In this document: piece by piece, positions 1 to 6,220 of the stretch
Numbering within the stretch: position 1 is the stretch's first letter
Layout: each line of letters opens with the position of its first letter
NCBI GenBank assembly: GCA_038247245.1
Contig: JBBRVE010000065.1
Location: 1-17,558 of the forward strand
Reading direction: 5' to 3'
Length of the DNA stretch: 17,558 bases
DNA from: JAPWJZ01 sp038247245
GTDB lineage: Bacteria; Pseudomonadota; Alphaproteobacteria; Micavibrionales; UBA2020
The notes under the pieces: generated by a model
Databases searched by the model: none
What the model was told of the DNA's origin: nothing
Seen by the model: the letters and a program-made list of their open reading frames with translations, nothing else
Made by a program: the position numbers and the translations under genes

Positions 1-3
1 ATG

Positions 4-155
4 AAGACCGGATTTTCTCTCTGAATCTGGTCCGACAAATGGGGGAAGACCACAAGGCTGGATTTTCTCTCAGCCGATGGTCCGAAGATTGGGTGAAGAC
101 CAAGAAGACCGGATTTTCTCTCTGAATCTGGCCCGACAAATGGGTGAAGTCCACC
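4..155. repeat. Three tandem copies of a ~51-bp repeat with hairpin potential
   Basis: Units lie at 4-53 (50 bp), 54-104 (51 bp) and 105-155 (51 bp). Units 1 and 3 are almost identical; unit 2 keeps the core GGATTTTCTCTC and the GGTCCGA and GGGTGAAGACC-like parts but differs between them. In unit 1, 6-14 pairs with 24-32 (GACCGGATT with AATCTGGTC, one G-U pair). In unit 2 a different stem forms, 56-60 with 71-75 (GGCTG with CAGCC). No start codon with a ribosome site serves it and the 50-bp first unit breaks the frame, so it does not look coding. The array touches the window edge and may continue to the left. It lies just 3' of a minus-strand gene. It is not CRISPR-like because whole units are conserved with no unique spacers. 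Confidence 0.85.
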
Positions 156-174
156 GGCGGCCAAGGCATCGCGC

Positions 175-498
175 CTAATGTGCCTTGAAGATAGCGTACA
201 TTTTAGTGGCCGCTGTCATTGCTTGACGGCGGGGCCCCGAATTCATGAGCGCATTTTTTAAAACGCTAGCCAGTTCTTTGGCAGAGGCATCTACTGCTAA
301 TTGTGTAGGGTCGAGTCCTACGAAGAGTTTTTGGGCGGCCTGTGTAAAGGATGCATTGAGCTGGCTATATCCTGCATCTTTCTCGACTAGGTTTTGATGT
401 TTGGCAACGTCACGGGGGCTTGCTTTTGTTGAACCTGCTTTCAGGTTGAGATCGAGCAGCATGTATTCAAAATACTGACTGGTGAATGTTTCATTCAT
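175..498 (-). CDS. Small orphan protein, 107 aa
   Basis: I do not recognise this protein. It is soluble-looking and probably helical, rich in Ala, Lys and Leu, with no signal peptide or membrane segment and no cysteine. The start is well supported: on the minus strand an AGAGGAAG ribosome site sits about 6-8 bases before the ATG at 498. It ends with TAG at 175, about 20 bp from the tandem repeat array, which would lie in its 3' untranslated region. It is isolated, with an AT-rich, gene-poor stretch upstream, which fits an accessory or mobile location. The function is unknown. Confidence 0.7.
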   Translation of the reverse strand: MNETFTSQYFEYMLLDLNLKAGSTKASPRDVAKHQNLVEKDAGYSQLNASFTQAAQKLFVGLDPTQLAVDASAKELASVLKNALMNSGPRRQAMTAATKMYAIFKAH

Positions 499-843
499 TA
501 CAAAACTTCCTCTGAAAGAGAGTTAAATTAAAGGTTGTTTTGCATCGGTGCCGGAAAGTATGGGGCGTGAAACTTGTAAAAACGCGCCATTAAAGGAGGC
601 CGATAACTTGAATAAGATTTTATTATTATTGGTATATTATGTCAAGCCACATTTATTAAGGCATTGTAGAATATATCTTTTATAAGAAATACACATAGAG
701 GGATTCATTATGCTTTTTAGTGATCTAACTGAGTCAGTTTAGATCGCCAGCCTGTGAAATGATCAACTTAGTCAGAAATTATTCGTGCTAAATATTCAAG
801 CGAGTCAGTGGGTTAGAATAAATGATTTGCGCAACTCGACTAT
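499..843. other. AT-rich region without a clear gene
   Basis: This stretch is visibly richer in A and T than the rest of the window. It holds a strong Shine-Dalgarno-like AAAGGAGG (592-599) followed by a possible TTG-start ORF of 25 codons (608-685, hydrophobic, starting MNKILLLL). It also holds a possible 10-codon ORF (710-742, MLFSDLTESV) with AGAGGG upstream, and a palindrome at 727-739. The hexamer AGTCAG occurs at 732, 770 and 803. None of the mini-ORFs can be called a gene with confidence. They may be leader peptides or remnants of decayed genes. Confidence 0.5.
722..745. repeat. Inverted repeat with perfect AACTGA-G-TCAGTT core
   Basis: The core at 727-739 is a perfect odd palindrome (AACTGA, G, TCAGTT). 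The flanks extend the symmetry to GATC at both ends (722-725 and 742-745) with one extra T in the right arm. It lies in an AT-rich intergenic stretch 100 bp upstream of gene remnants and overlaps a 10-codon ORF. It could be a dimeric repressor operator or an RNA hairpin. No T-tract follows, so it is not a standard terminator. Confidence 0.5.
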
Positions 844-1135
844 ATGGAATACTACAGGCTACAAGCCGAGTGCATCTACGAGACAGAGCGGTTTTACCTG
901 AAGTGGTATTGTTTCTCGCCTGTCACCTTCCGTCGCACTCCCAAAACAACCAAGAACCATTTGTTCGAGGTTGTTGTCATGGCTAAGTGAAATCCCGACT
1001 GGATATGAGGAAGTGAAGCGGCTGCTTGTCGAAGGCGTCAGGAAGGGGCAGATCGTGGATTTTACAAACTTCAATTCCACAGCTCTGCGCGCCAACCTGA
1101 AAAATGTCCGCAATGAACCGAAGCTGGAATTGTAG
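844..1135 (+). pseudogene. Frameshifted remnant of an orphan gene (two frames)
   Basis: An ATG at 844 opens 48 codons ending in TGA at 988-990 (protein tail FEVVVMAK). One base later the next frame continues as EIPTGYEEVKRLLVEGVRKG and runs to TAG at 1133-1135. Skipping the T at 988 fuses the two into one protein of about 96 aa with ordinary composition throughout, so a one-base insertion in a once intact gene is the simplest reading. The antisense ORFs at 859-1113 and 983-1273 have poorer composition and overlap each other. No good ribosome site precedes 844, so the true 5' end may be lost. The family is not recognised. A +1 programmed frameshift at AAG-TGA is a less likely alternative. Confidence 0.45.
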
Positions 1136-1181
1136 GATTAAAAGGCAAACACTGTTAATTTTATAGAACCGCCAAATCTGA

Positions 1182-1376
1182 AAGAAAAATAGTATTGAGA
1201 AGTTTCGGCAGGCTATCGAGCAATTTGATAAAAAGAAACTGGCACGCGAATGTAAGCACCCAAAGATGATCAAGGCGATGAAAGATGCGCTTGTGAGCGT
1301 ATATGACGAACTTAAGGAAGAAAGCGATAGCCATCATGGTAGCAACATCAAAGGTCCAGGCAGCATTAAACCTTAA
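1182..1376 (+). pseudogene. Open fragment lacking a start, 64 codons
   Basis: After an in-frame TGA (1179-1181) the frame is open for 64 codons to TAA at 1374-1376. It reads as a charged, helical protein end (for example FRQAIEQFDKKKLARE, then a His/Gly-rich tail ending in SIKP). No ATG, GTG or TTG with a ribosome site is suitably placed at its beginning; the first ATG codons lie about a third of the way in. It lies 46 bp past the preceding remnant on the same strand in a third frame. It may be the 3' part of the same decayed gene or of a neighbour. The function is unknown. Confidence 0.35.
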
Positions 1377-1427
1377 CCTGTGCTAGTGACGGATAATACA
1401 CAGTACTAAACTTGAAGGAAAAGCATC

Positions 1428-2729
1428 ATGAAGCCAAAACGCAACAGTACTGTGGTTTACAAACTAGCTGGCCGCAGTCTTGAAGCCGCATTGCTTTTGG
1501 AACGGGAACTCGCCAAAGAACTTCTGACCGTACCAGTGCTGCAAAAGGGAAAAATCAACGATATTCGCGACAGCTGGGATGGGATGTATAAAGGCCTCCT
1601 CGCGCGGCTCGAAAAAGAGTCACCTGATGTTCTGACCTTAACGGGCCTCAATAGTCCCGCTGTGCAGGTGTTCCAAGGCCCGCAAACCCTGCCGCGCGCC
1701 TATGTGGAGTTTCCGAAGATTTTCTCCTCGCCTAAAAAAACACCCGAGTATTTCATGTATGCGCCCGTGGATTATAAAGGCAGGTATTTCGTACCGGCAG
1801 ATGCTGTTCTCCTGACCGACAAGGAGGAACAGATTATTAATAACCGTCTGTTCGCAGGTGGCTGGCTCGGGAACGCGCCGATTGTTTCGGTTAAAAAGCC
1901 GGGAGTTGCCACCCCTGCCGATTACGTCGCGCCGTCAGCAGTTAAACTTCGCAAGGCTTTTTCTTACGCACAGAACGACCGTGTCATCTACCTCGCCGCA
2001 GGCCGCAGTCTTGAGATCGTCGAGGATTACCGCGCGCGCACTCAGGACTGGGAAAGTAAAATCAAGGCGGCCTGCCGGGCGATCGAGGCAGAAGCCAAAA
2101 AAACAAAAACAGACATCCTTCTCGGCCTGCCCGCAGGTGAAGACGTGCGTATCAGCGCGACCTACAGTTACAGCAGCGGCGGCGGAGATAAAGCAACGCT
2201 TTTGCTTTCCATACGCCGCGAAGGAAAGAACAGCATCTGGGATGCGGGCCAGACTGTTGACGCTTTACCCTCGCCTGCTTTCCATCTATCGAACCGCGAA
2301 GGCGGCGGAGACATTGTGACCGTGCGCACTGACACACCGGAGGGGAAACAGCTTGCCGCTTTAATCGACGCTATCCCGCTGACACCCGGCCTGCGCGACT
2401 ATCCGGAGCTTTTTGCCAATTTCGACATCAAGCACGACCAGGTCAGCCGCACGCTCGGCGTAAACGGCGTTGTTCCGCAGGCGGTCGAAGTCGATAGGCG
2501 CACAGTGCTGGTCTACAGCGCCTCGCCGAAGAATAAAGAAAACAAATTCTGCCCCCCTGGAGCGAAATCTTTTCCAGCAGAAGCCTATGAATGGCTCAGA
2601 TCGGATGAGGGTGACCGCAACATGGGCATCACGCCGCCGCCGATGCCTAAGGAAATCATAGATATTCTGGCTGCCGCCGATGCGTCGCTGACCGTAGGAA
2701 AAAGGCGTCAGCAGACCCCGAGACGCTAA
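1428..2729 (+). CDS. Orphan protein, 433 aa, G-x-S-L motif family member A
   Basis: The family is not recognised. The protein has no signal peptide or membrane segment and is predicted cytosolic. Near the N-terminus it has YKLAGRSLEAA (residues 11-21). The same motif returns in mid-protein as YLAAGRSLE (188-196), each time followed by a charged helical stretch, which suggests two diverged copies of one module. A Tyr/Phe-rich segment around 107-127 ends in FVPADAV. The architecture parallels the 354-aa protein at 3402: both have an early LAG-x-SL motif, a Y-x-x-x-P...F-x-P-x-(D/E)A segment, a KPG/PEGVA-TP or -AP segment and T-x-EG-x-QLA near residue 280-310. The ATG at 1428 has AAGGA 8 bases upstream. 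The tail is basic (KRRQQTPRR). An upstream GATAAT at 1392-1397 could be a -10 box, without a clear -35. Confidence 0.8.
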   Translation: MKPKRNSTVVYKLAGRSLEAALLLERELAKELLTVPVLQKGKINDIRDSWDGMYKGLLARLEKESPDVLTLTGLNSPAVQVFQGPQTLPRAYVEFPKIFSSPKKTPEYFMYAPVDYKGRYFVPADAVLLTDKEEQIINNRLFAGGWLGNAPIVSVKKPGVATPADYVAPSAVKLRKAFSYAQNDRVIYLAAGRSLEIVEDYRARTQDWESKIKAACRAIEAEAKKTKTDILLGLPAGEDVRISATYSYSSGGGDKATLLLSIRREGKNSIWDAGQTVDALPSPAFHLSNREGGGDIVTVRTDTPEGKQLAALIDAIPLTPGLRDYPELFANFDIKHDQVSRTLGVNGVVPQAVEVDRRTVLVYSASPKNKENKFCPPGAKSFPAEAYEWLRSDEGDRNMGITPPPMPKEIIDILAAADASLTVGKRRQQTPRR

Positions 2730-2792
2730 ACGACGAGATAGCTAAATAACTATGCCGGCAATCTATTTACGTGACCACGAGGTAATAAAAAG

Positions 2793-3293
2793 ATGCAAAG
2801 ACCTTTCGTTTCCATCCATACATCAGACTATGCGGCTGCATTGAAGGTAGCTGAGAAATTCAATATCGCTGCTCAAGCGCGCCCTAGCCGCAAGGTTGCA
2901 GCGGTTCTACATGACGCTGTCGATTTCCTCGGCGGCACTCTCGGAGAAATTGCGAAGGGCAACCTCATCGTGACCGGCAGCGGATGGCACGGGCCAGACC
3001 CATTCCTCGACAAGTCAATCGGCCTTGCCATCGCGCGTAAAAAGTCGGGATCAGATTACTTGACAGGCGATGTCGATGTGACGCTGACTAAACGCGACAA
3101 GGCGGCGCTGTCCGATATCCGCAAGACGTTCAGCCTATCGTCAGACAAGCAGGCTGCAGAACTCGCTCTCCGGGTATATGATTACCTTACCGACGGATTA
3201 TGGCGTGGCAACGGCTTCGGCTACTGGAACCGAAACAGTGTTGAACTCGACACCGATAAAATCAAAATGAGACTGTTCCCGCAAACGCCGTAA
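2793..3293 (+). CDS. Orphan protein, 166 aa
   Basis: I do not recognise this protein. It has no signal peptide, membrane segment or cysteine. The N-terminal part holds helical stretches (AAALKVAEKF; RKVAAVLHDAVDFL). The middle is Gly/Trp-containing (TGSGWHGPDPF), and a C-terminal helix (KQAAELALRVYDYL) is followed by an aromatic segment (WRGNGFGYWNR). The ATG at 2793 has GAGGT 9 bases upstream. It sits 63 bp after the 433-aa gene and 108 bp before the 354-aa gene on the same strand, so the three may be cotranscribed or at least belong to one accessory block. It does not show the LAG-x-SL motif of its neighbours. Confidence 0.75.
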   Translation: MQRPFVSIHTSDYAAALKVAEKFNIAAQARPSRKVAAVLHDAVDFLGGTLGEIAKGNLIVTGSGWHGPDPFLDKSIGLAIARKKSGSDYLTGDVDVTLTKRDKAALSDIRKTFSLSSDKQAAELALRVYDYLTDGLWRGNGFGYWNRNSVELDTDKIKMRLFPQTP

Positions 3294-3401
3294 CTGAGGC
3301 AACGGGAGAGGTAAAGAGACCGGTCACGATGCCCGGAAATGACAAAGGGCCTTGACTCCAGAGTTTCCGTATGATTACTTATCCTCCGAAGGAGAATAAC
3401 C

Positions 3402-4466
3402 GTGTCCCAGAGCCATATCCGCCACCGCCTTGCGGGCGAGAGCCTAGCAGCGGCAAAAATCGCCGAGGTTTTTATTTACAAGAAAACGCAACACCTCGAC
3501 TGGAACGACCGCACCGCTGCCTTTATCGCCGCCCACCCCGCCGAGGCCGCACTGCTGGGTATGGATCATGCGACGGTGCAGGCAGGCGACTGCGGCGGAC
3601 GGTTGCGGGCCTATCAAACCTTTCCCACGCTCTACCACGCACACGACAAGAATTTCTACCTCGACTGCCCCATCGCCCATAACGGAAAGCATTTCACGCC
3701 CAAAGAGGCCCTGCGCCTTGGCGCCAAGGAAGAGGAAAAATCCTGGCAGCATTTCAATGCTGGCATGGGAGAAACCATTGCCCCCGTCCTGCATATCAAA
3801 CCCGAAGGCGTCGCCGCGCCCAAGACCGCGAAGCATTTAAGCGAAGATGTGGATTACGGCGGGAGAAACCTGCCCATCGCCATGTGGGGGGCTTCCTCCA
3901 CTTACGTTTATTTACCTGACGCCAAAGCTCTTGCGGCGCTCAAGGCGTTTGAAACGGAAAACGCCGCGTTCACCAAAGCTGTGGAAGACCTGACCCGCGC
4001 CGTCTCCGGCATCATTGCCGTTCTGACGCCGAAGATGCAGGAACGGCAGGAGAAAAAGAGCACTATCCGGCCCTCTCTGTACTTCAACGACACGGAAAAA
4101 TCGCTGGATGTGCATCTTGATAACGCCTACCTTCCCGACCATCCCGCGTTTGATATTAAAGACAGCAAGGGATACAACGGCAAAATGGCGTTCAAGGTGC
4201 GCCCGAATACGGCAACGGCGGAAGGACAGCAACTCGCCAGCCTGTTCAACGCCATCGGTCAAAAACCGAGCCTCGCACAAAAACTGGGGCTGCAGGAATC
4301 CGCCTATCCCCGCTTCGATGAAATTGACGGCAAGCAACGTCTGGTGACGCGCACCCCCGTCGCCAGCCTCGTCGCCAGCCTCGTCGCCGACACGGAAAAG
4401 GATTGGGTTTTGCGCGACAAGGACGATGAAAGCTACAAGGTCAAAGCGCCACCGCGGCCTTTTTAG
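3402..4466 (+). CDS. Orphan protein, 354 aa, G-x-S-L motif family member B
   Basis: The family is not recognised. It is cytosolic by appearance. It begins with RHRLAGESLAAA (residues 7-18), then an aromatic/His segment NFYLDCP (84-90) followed by HFTPKEA (97-103), then HIKPEGVAAP (131-140), and a helical region with YVYLPDAKALAAL (168-180). The motif TAEGQQLASLF is at 272-282. This order matches the 433-aa protein at 1428, so the two look like diverged paralogues, this one lacking about 80 residues. The start is GTG at 3402, chosen because AAGGAG lies 7 bases upstream; the ATG at 3371 is in another frame. A TTGACT at 3352-3357 could be a -35 element. Near the C-terminus a 12-bp DNA repeat encodes VASLVASLVA. 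Confidence 0.8.
   Translation: MSQSHIRHRLAGESLAAAKIAEVFIYKKTQHLDWNDRTAAFIAAHPAEAALLGMDHATVQAGDCGGRLRAYQTFPTLYHAHDKNFYLDCPIAHNGKHFTPKEALRLGAKEEEKSWQHFNAGMGETIAPVLHIKPEGVAAPKTAKHLSEDVDYGGRNLPIAMWGASSTYVYLPDAKALAALKAFETENAAFTKAVEDLTRAVSGIIAVLTPKMQERQEKKSTIRPSLYFNDTEKSLDVHLDNAYLPDHPAFDIKDSKGYNGKMAFKVRPNTATAEGQQLASLFNAIGQKPSLAQKLGLQESAYPRFDEIDGKQRLVTRTPVASLVASLVADTEKDWVLRDKDDESYKVKAPPRPF
4359..4388 (+). repeat. In-gene 12-bp tandem repeat (2.5 copies)
   Basis: GTCGCCAGCCTC occurs at 4359-4370 and 4371-4382, and GTCGCC again at 4383-4388. It encodes repeated Val-Ala-Ser-Leu in the C-terminal part of the 354-aa protein. It is a likely slippage site that keeps the frame. Confidence 0.8.
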
Positions 4467-4551
4467 TGTGAAAAAATTTAAACCTGAAACGACCGCCGCT
4501 TCAAAATCCCGAAAAAATCCCAAAATAGTTGTGAAATTGAGTAAAGAGACA

Positions 4552-4581
4552 GTAAGGAAAATTAGGACATAAATTCCTTAC
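4552..4581. repeat. Hairpin downstream of the 354-aa gene
   Basis: GTAAGGAA (4552-4559) and TTCCTTAC (4574-4581) are perfectly complementary across a 14-base loop. It lies about 85 bp after the stop of the 354-aa gene in an AT-rich intergenic stretch (4467-4762) without any gene. No T-tract follows, so a role in termination or mRNA stability is only possible. Confidence 0.45.
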
Positions 4582-4696
4582 CTAAAGCCAAATTCTGGGT
4601 CAAAAAGGCAGCTCTGGTTGGCGTTAGTTTTTTTGCCTAAAAGTGTGTAAGTAGTGTGCAAGTGGTAACTAATTGTAAAACATGCCCAATTTGCAT

Positions 4697-4721
4697 GCGC
4701 TAGTTCTTGGAACTAGCAGCA
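4697..4721. repeat. Perfect hairpin beside the 3' end of the tRNA-Ser gene
   Basis: GCTAGTTC (4699-4706) and GAACTAGC (4710-4717) form an 8-bp stem with a 3-base loop. With A4718 bulged, the flanking TGC and GCA extend it. On the minus strand it lies 46 bases beyond the CCA end of tRNA-Ser and could act in processing or termination, though no T-tract follows. The stem resembles the anticodon arm of the tRNA (CTAGT...ACTAG). Confidence 0.5.
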
Positions 4722-4762
4722 CCAAAAGCCCCTGAAAAATAACGCTGAAAATACAATGGAAA

Positions 4763-4852
4763 TGGCGGACAGGGAGGGATTCGAACCCTCGATAGGCTTA
4801 CACCTATACTAGTTTTCGAGACTAGCGCCTTCAACCGCTCGGCCACCTGTCC
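4763..4852 (-). tRNA. tRNA-Ser (anticodon CGA)
   Basis: On the minus strand the acceptor strand GGACAGG (4852-4846) pairs with CCTGTCC (4773-4767). A discriminator G follows and a genome-encoded CCA ends at 4763. The anticodon arm has stem CTAGT/ACTAG around the loop CTCGAAA, giving anticodon CGA, which reads UCG serine codons. The long variable arm is typical of class II serine tRNAs, and the T arm contains GGTTCGAATCC. The full 90 nt is intact. It marks the boundary between the orphan-gene region on its 3' side and housekeeping genes on its 5' side. Confidence 0.97.
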
Positions 4853-4982
4853 TCTCGATAGGCCGGAAATGTAGCAGAAAGTGTCGATTCCGGTAAAGTC
4901 TTTGTTTTTGGAAGGTTTTTCAAGGATTCCAAGGAATTTCGGGCGGCCATCGTCTAATCTTGGGCAATTAATGGAGGTTTTT

Positions 4983-5717
4983 ATGCTTTTTCGTGCGCTG
5001 TCGTTTGTGGTTCTTTTCATGGCATTGACGGGCCCGGCGGCGGCCTGCAGGTACCAGCAGCGTCCGCTGGCGGAGACGTTGAAAGATGCGCAGCAGGCCT
5101 TTATCGGCACGGTGCGCACAGTTGAAAACGGTCAGGCGACACTGGTTGTCGAACAGGTGGTGCGGGGCGTGACTGAAGGGCAGGAAGTGGTGGCCGATGA
5201 CGAGGGCAGCAGCTGCGATATACGCTTCACGGCGGGGCAGCGCTGGCTCTATCTCGGCTCGGTGCATCCCTCTGGCTCGCTATTGTTGCAGGATGAAAAC
5301 GGCAATGAAATGCAGGATAATCTGAAGTTTGTGACGGAGGCGCTGGGTACCCTTCCTGCCGCGCGGGGCGGTATGCTGATCGGCGGCATGCTGGAGCGTT
5401 CCTGCGCGCCGTGGGATGGCGCTGCGTATATGATCACGCTTGATAATGGCATCACGGCGCATGTCTATGACAGCATCGTGGAGCGCGACAATATGCAGAC
5501 CGCGGTATTTCAGGCCGATGGAAAACCCGAACACGGGCATGGCCAGATACTGGATTGCGCGAACAACAAGGCCTGCCAGCCGCTGACCGGCACGATTACG
5601 ATGGGCGCGGTCGATTCCGCAACCGCGCGTGGCCGCATCGACATCAAGGACGGGGAACACAACATCCGCCATGTGTTCAAGGTGAAGCGGGTGCACAAAC
5701 AGGTCTTCTGCGGCTGA
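4983..5717 (+). CDS. Secreted six-cysteine protein, possible NTR/TIMP-like domain, 244 aa
   Basis: The first ~21 residues form a signal peptide (Arg at 4, hydrophobic core LSFVVLFMALTG, then PAAAC), so the mature protein probably starts at or near Cys22. A weak lipobox reading (AAAC) is possible but lacks the usual Leu at -3. Residues 22-95 have the order seen in bacterial NTR/TIMP-like domains: an N-terminal Cys, a helix with a DAQQAFIGTV strand, a VEQVVRG strand, then SSC (78) and G-x-RWLYLG. The six cysteines (22, 78, 141, 192, 198, 243) suit disulfide formation in the periplasm. The start at 4983 is chosen over an in-frame ATG at 4881 because GGAGG lies 6-7 bases upstream and a signal peptide follows directly. 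The domain assignment is by eye; the function is unknown. Confidence 0.75.
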   Translation: MLFRALSFVVLFMALTGPAAACRYQQRPLAETLKDAQQAFIGTVRTVENGQATLVVEQVVRGVTEGQEVVADDEGSSCDIRFTAGQRWLYLGSVHPSGSLLLQDENGNEMQDNLKFVTEALGTLPAARGGMLIGGMLERSCAPWDGAAYMITLDNGITAHVYDSIVERDNMQTAVFQADGKPEHGHGQILDCANNKACQPLTGTITMGAVDSATARGRIDIKDGEHNIRHVFKVKRVHKQVFCG

Positions 5718-5748
5718 TTTTGCCCGGCAAGGCAGGGCAGGGGCAAAA
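5718..5748 (+). terminator. Possible hairpin terminator after the secreted-protein gene
   Basis: Directly after the stop codon, TTTTGCCC (5718-5725) is complementary to GGGCAAAA (5741-5748). An alternative stem TGCCC/GGGCA (5721-5725 with 5735-5739) also exists. No T-tract follows, so intrinsic termination is uncertain. Confidence 0.35.
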
Positions 5749-5782
5749 CGTTCACCCCACCCGCAAGTTATCTAAGTAGCTG

Positions 5783-5823
5783 TATTTTATAGTAAATGTA
5801 TTTGGCATAATCCATGCATGGAT
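5783..5823 (+). promoter_or_regulatory. Possible promoter with a 14-bp palindrome
   Basis: CATAAT at 5806-5811 resembles a -10 box; the -35 position (5783-5788, TATTTT) is poor. Overlapping the -10 end is the perfect palindrome ATCCATGCATGGAT (5810-5823), placed where an operator would block transcription of the 68-aa gene starting at 5893. This is inference only; no regulator is encoded next to it. Confidence 0.3.
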
Positions 5824-5892
5824 AGATATACGAAGGGGTGGTCAGGGAACCGCAGCATCACCTCCGTGGTATATTTAACAGGAGCAATGGTT

Positions 5893-6099
5893 ATGCAAAA
5901 CAATACCGAAAACCCCGTCAATGCCCAACAACCTGCCAAAGGCGGTTACTACACCGTCAACCTCGATATTGATGGCAGGAAATTGCCCTATGTCGTTTTC
6001 GCGGTATCCGAATTCGATGCCGCCCGCAAAGTGAAATACGAAACCGGCTGCCTTGTCACCGACAGCGATGTCGAAGGCCCGTATCACAAATATATCTGA
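5893..6099 (+). CDS. Small orphan protein, 68 aa
   Basis: I do not recognise this protein. A Gln/Asn-rich N-terminus (MQNNTENPVNAQQ) is followed by a compact segment YYTVNLDIDGRKLPYVVF that looks like a beta hairpin, then a helix-like EFDAARKVKYE and a tail ending in YHKYI. One cysteine is present. The ATG at 5893 is chosen because AGGAG (5880-5884) is 8 bases upstream; the in-frame ATGs at 5818 and 5887 have no well-spaced site. It stands alone between the secreted-protein gene and a bidirectional terminator. Confidence 0.65.
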   Translation: MQNNTENPVNAQQPAKGGYYTVNLDIDGRKLPYVVFAVSEFDAARKVKYETGCLVTDSDVEGPYHKYI

Positions 6100-6162
6100 T
6101 CCCGAATTTAATCCCTGCCCCCCAACCCCCGATGCGCCGGTGCCCCACACACCGCCGGCCAT

Positions 6163-6203
6163 AAAAAAACAGCCCCCGCTTGAGAACGGGGGCTGATTTT
6201 TTT
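6163..6203. terminator. Bidirectional intrinsic terminator
   Basis: A 9-bp stem CAGCCCCCG (6170-6178) and CGGGGGCTG (6187-6195) has an 8-base loop. Seven A lie before it (6163-6169) and seven T after it (6197-6203). It can end transcription of the 68-aa gene on the plus strand and of the cytochrome c gene on the minus strand, whose stop codon is at 6221. Confidence 0.92.
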
Positions 6204-6220
6204 AGGACTTCGCTAAACTG

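Noticed and set aside
1..155. CRISPR array
   Set aside because: Units are similar along their whole length, with no unique spacers of even size and no cas genes.
859..1273. Two overlapping minus-strand open frames (859-1113 and 983-1273)
   Set aside because: No ribosome sites, overlapping each other, and poorer composition than the plus-strand remnant frames.
2752..2844. 30-codon plus-strand ORF (MPAIYLRDHEV...) overlapping the 166-aa gene start
   Set aside because: The ribosome site is weak and the frame overlaps a better-supported gene; it may be chance, though the composition is not absurd.
3311..4550. Shared 10-mer GTAAAGAGAC at 3311-3320 and 4541-4550
   Set aside because: Too short to separate from chance; flanking sequences do not match.
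4700..5119. Minus-strand open frame of 139 codons
   Set aside because: It runs through the tRNA-Ser gene and the antisense of the secreted-protein start.
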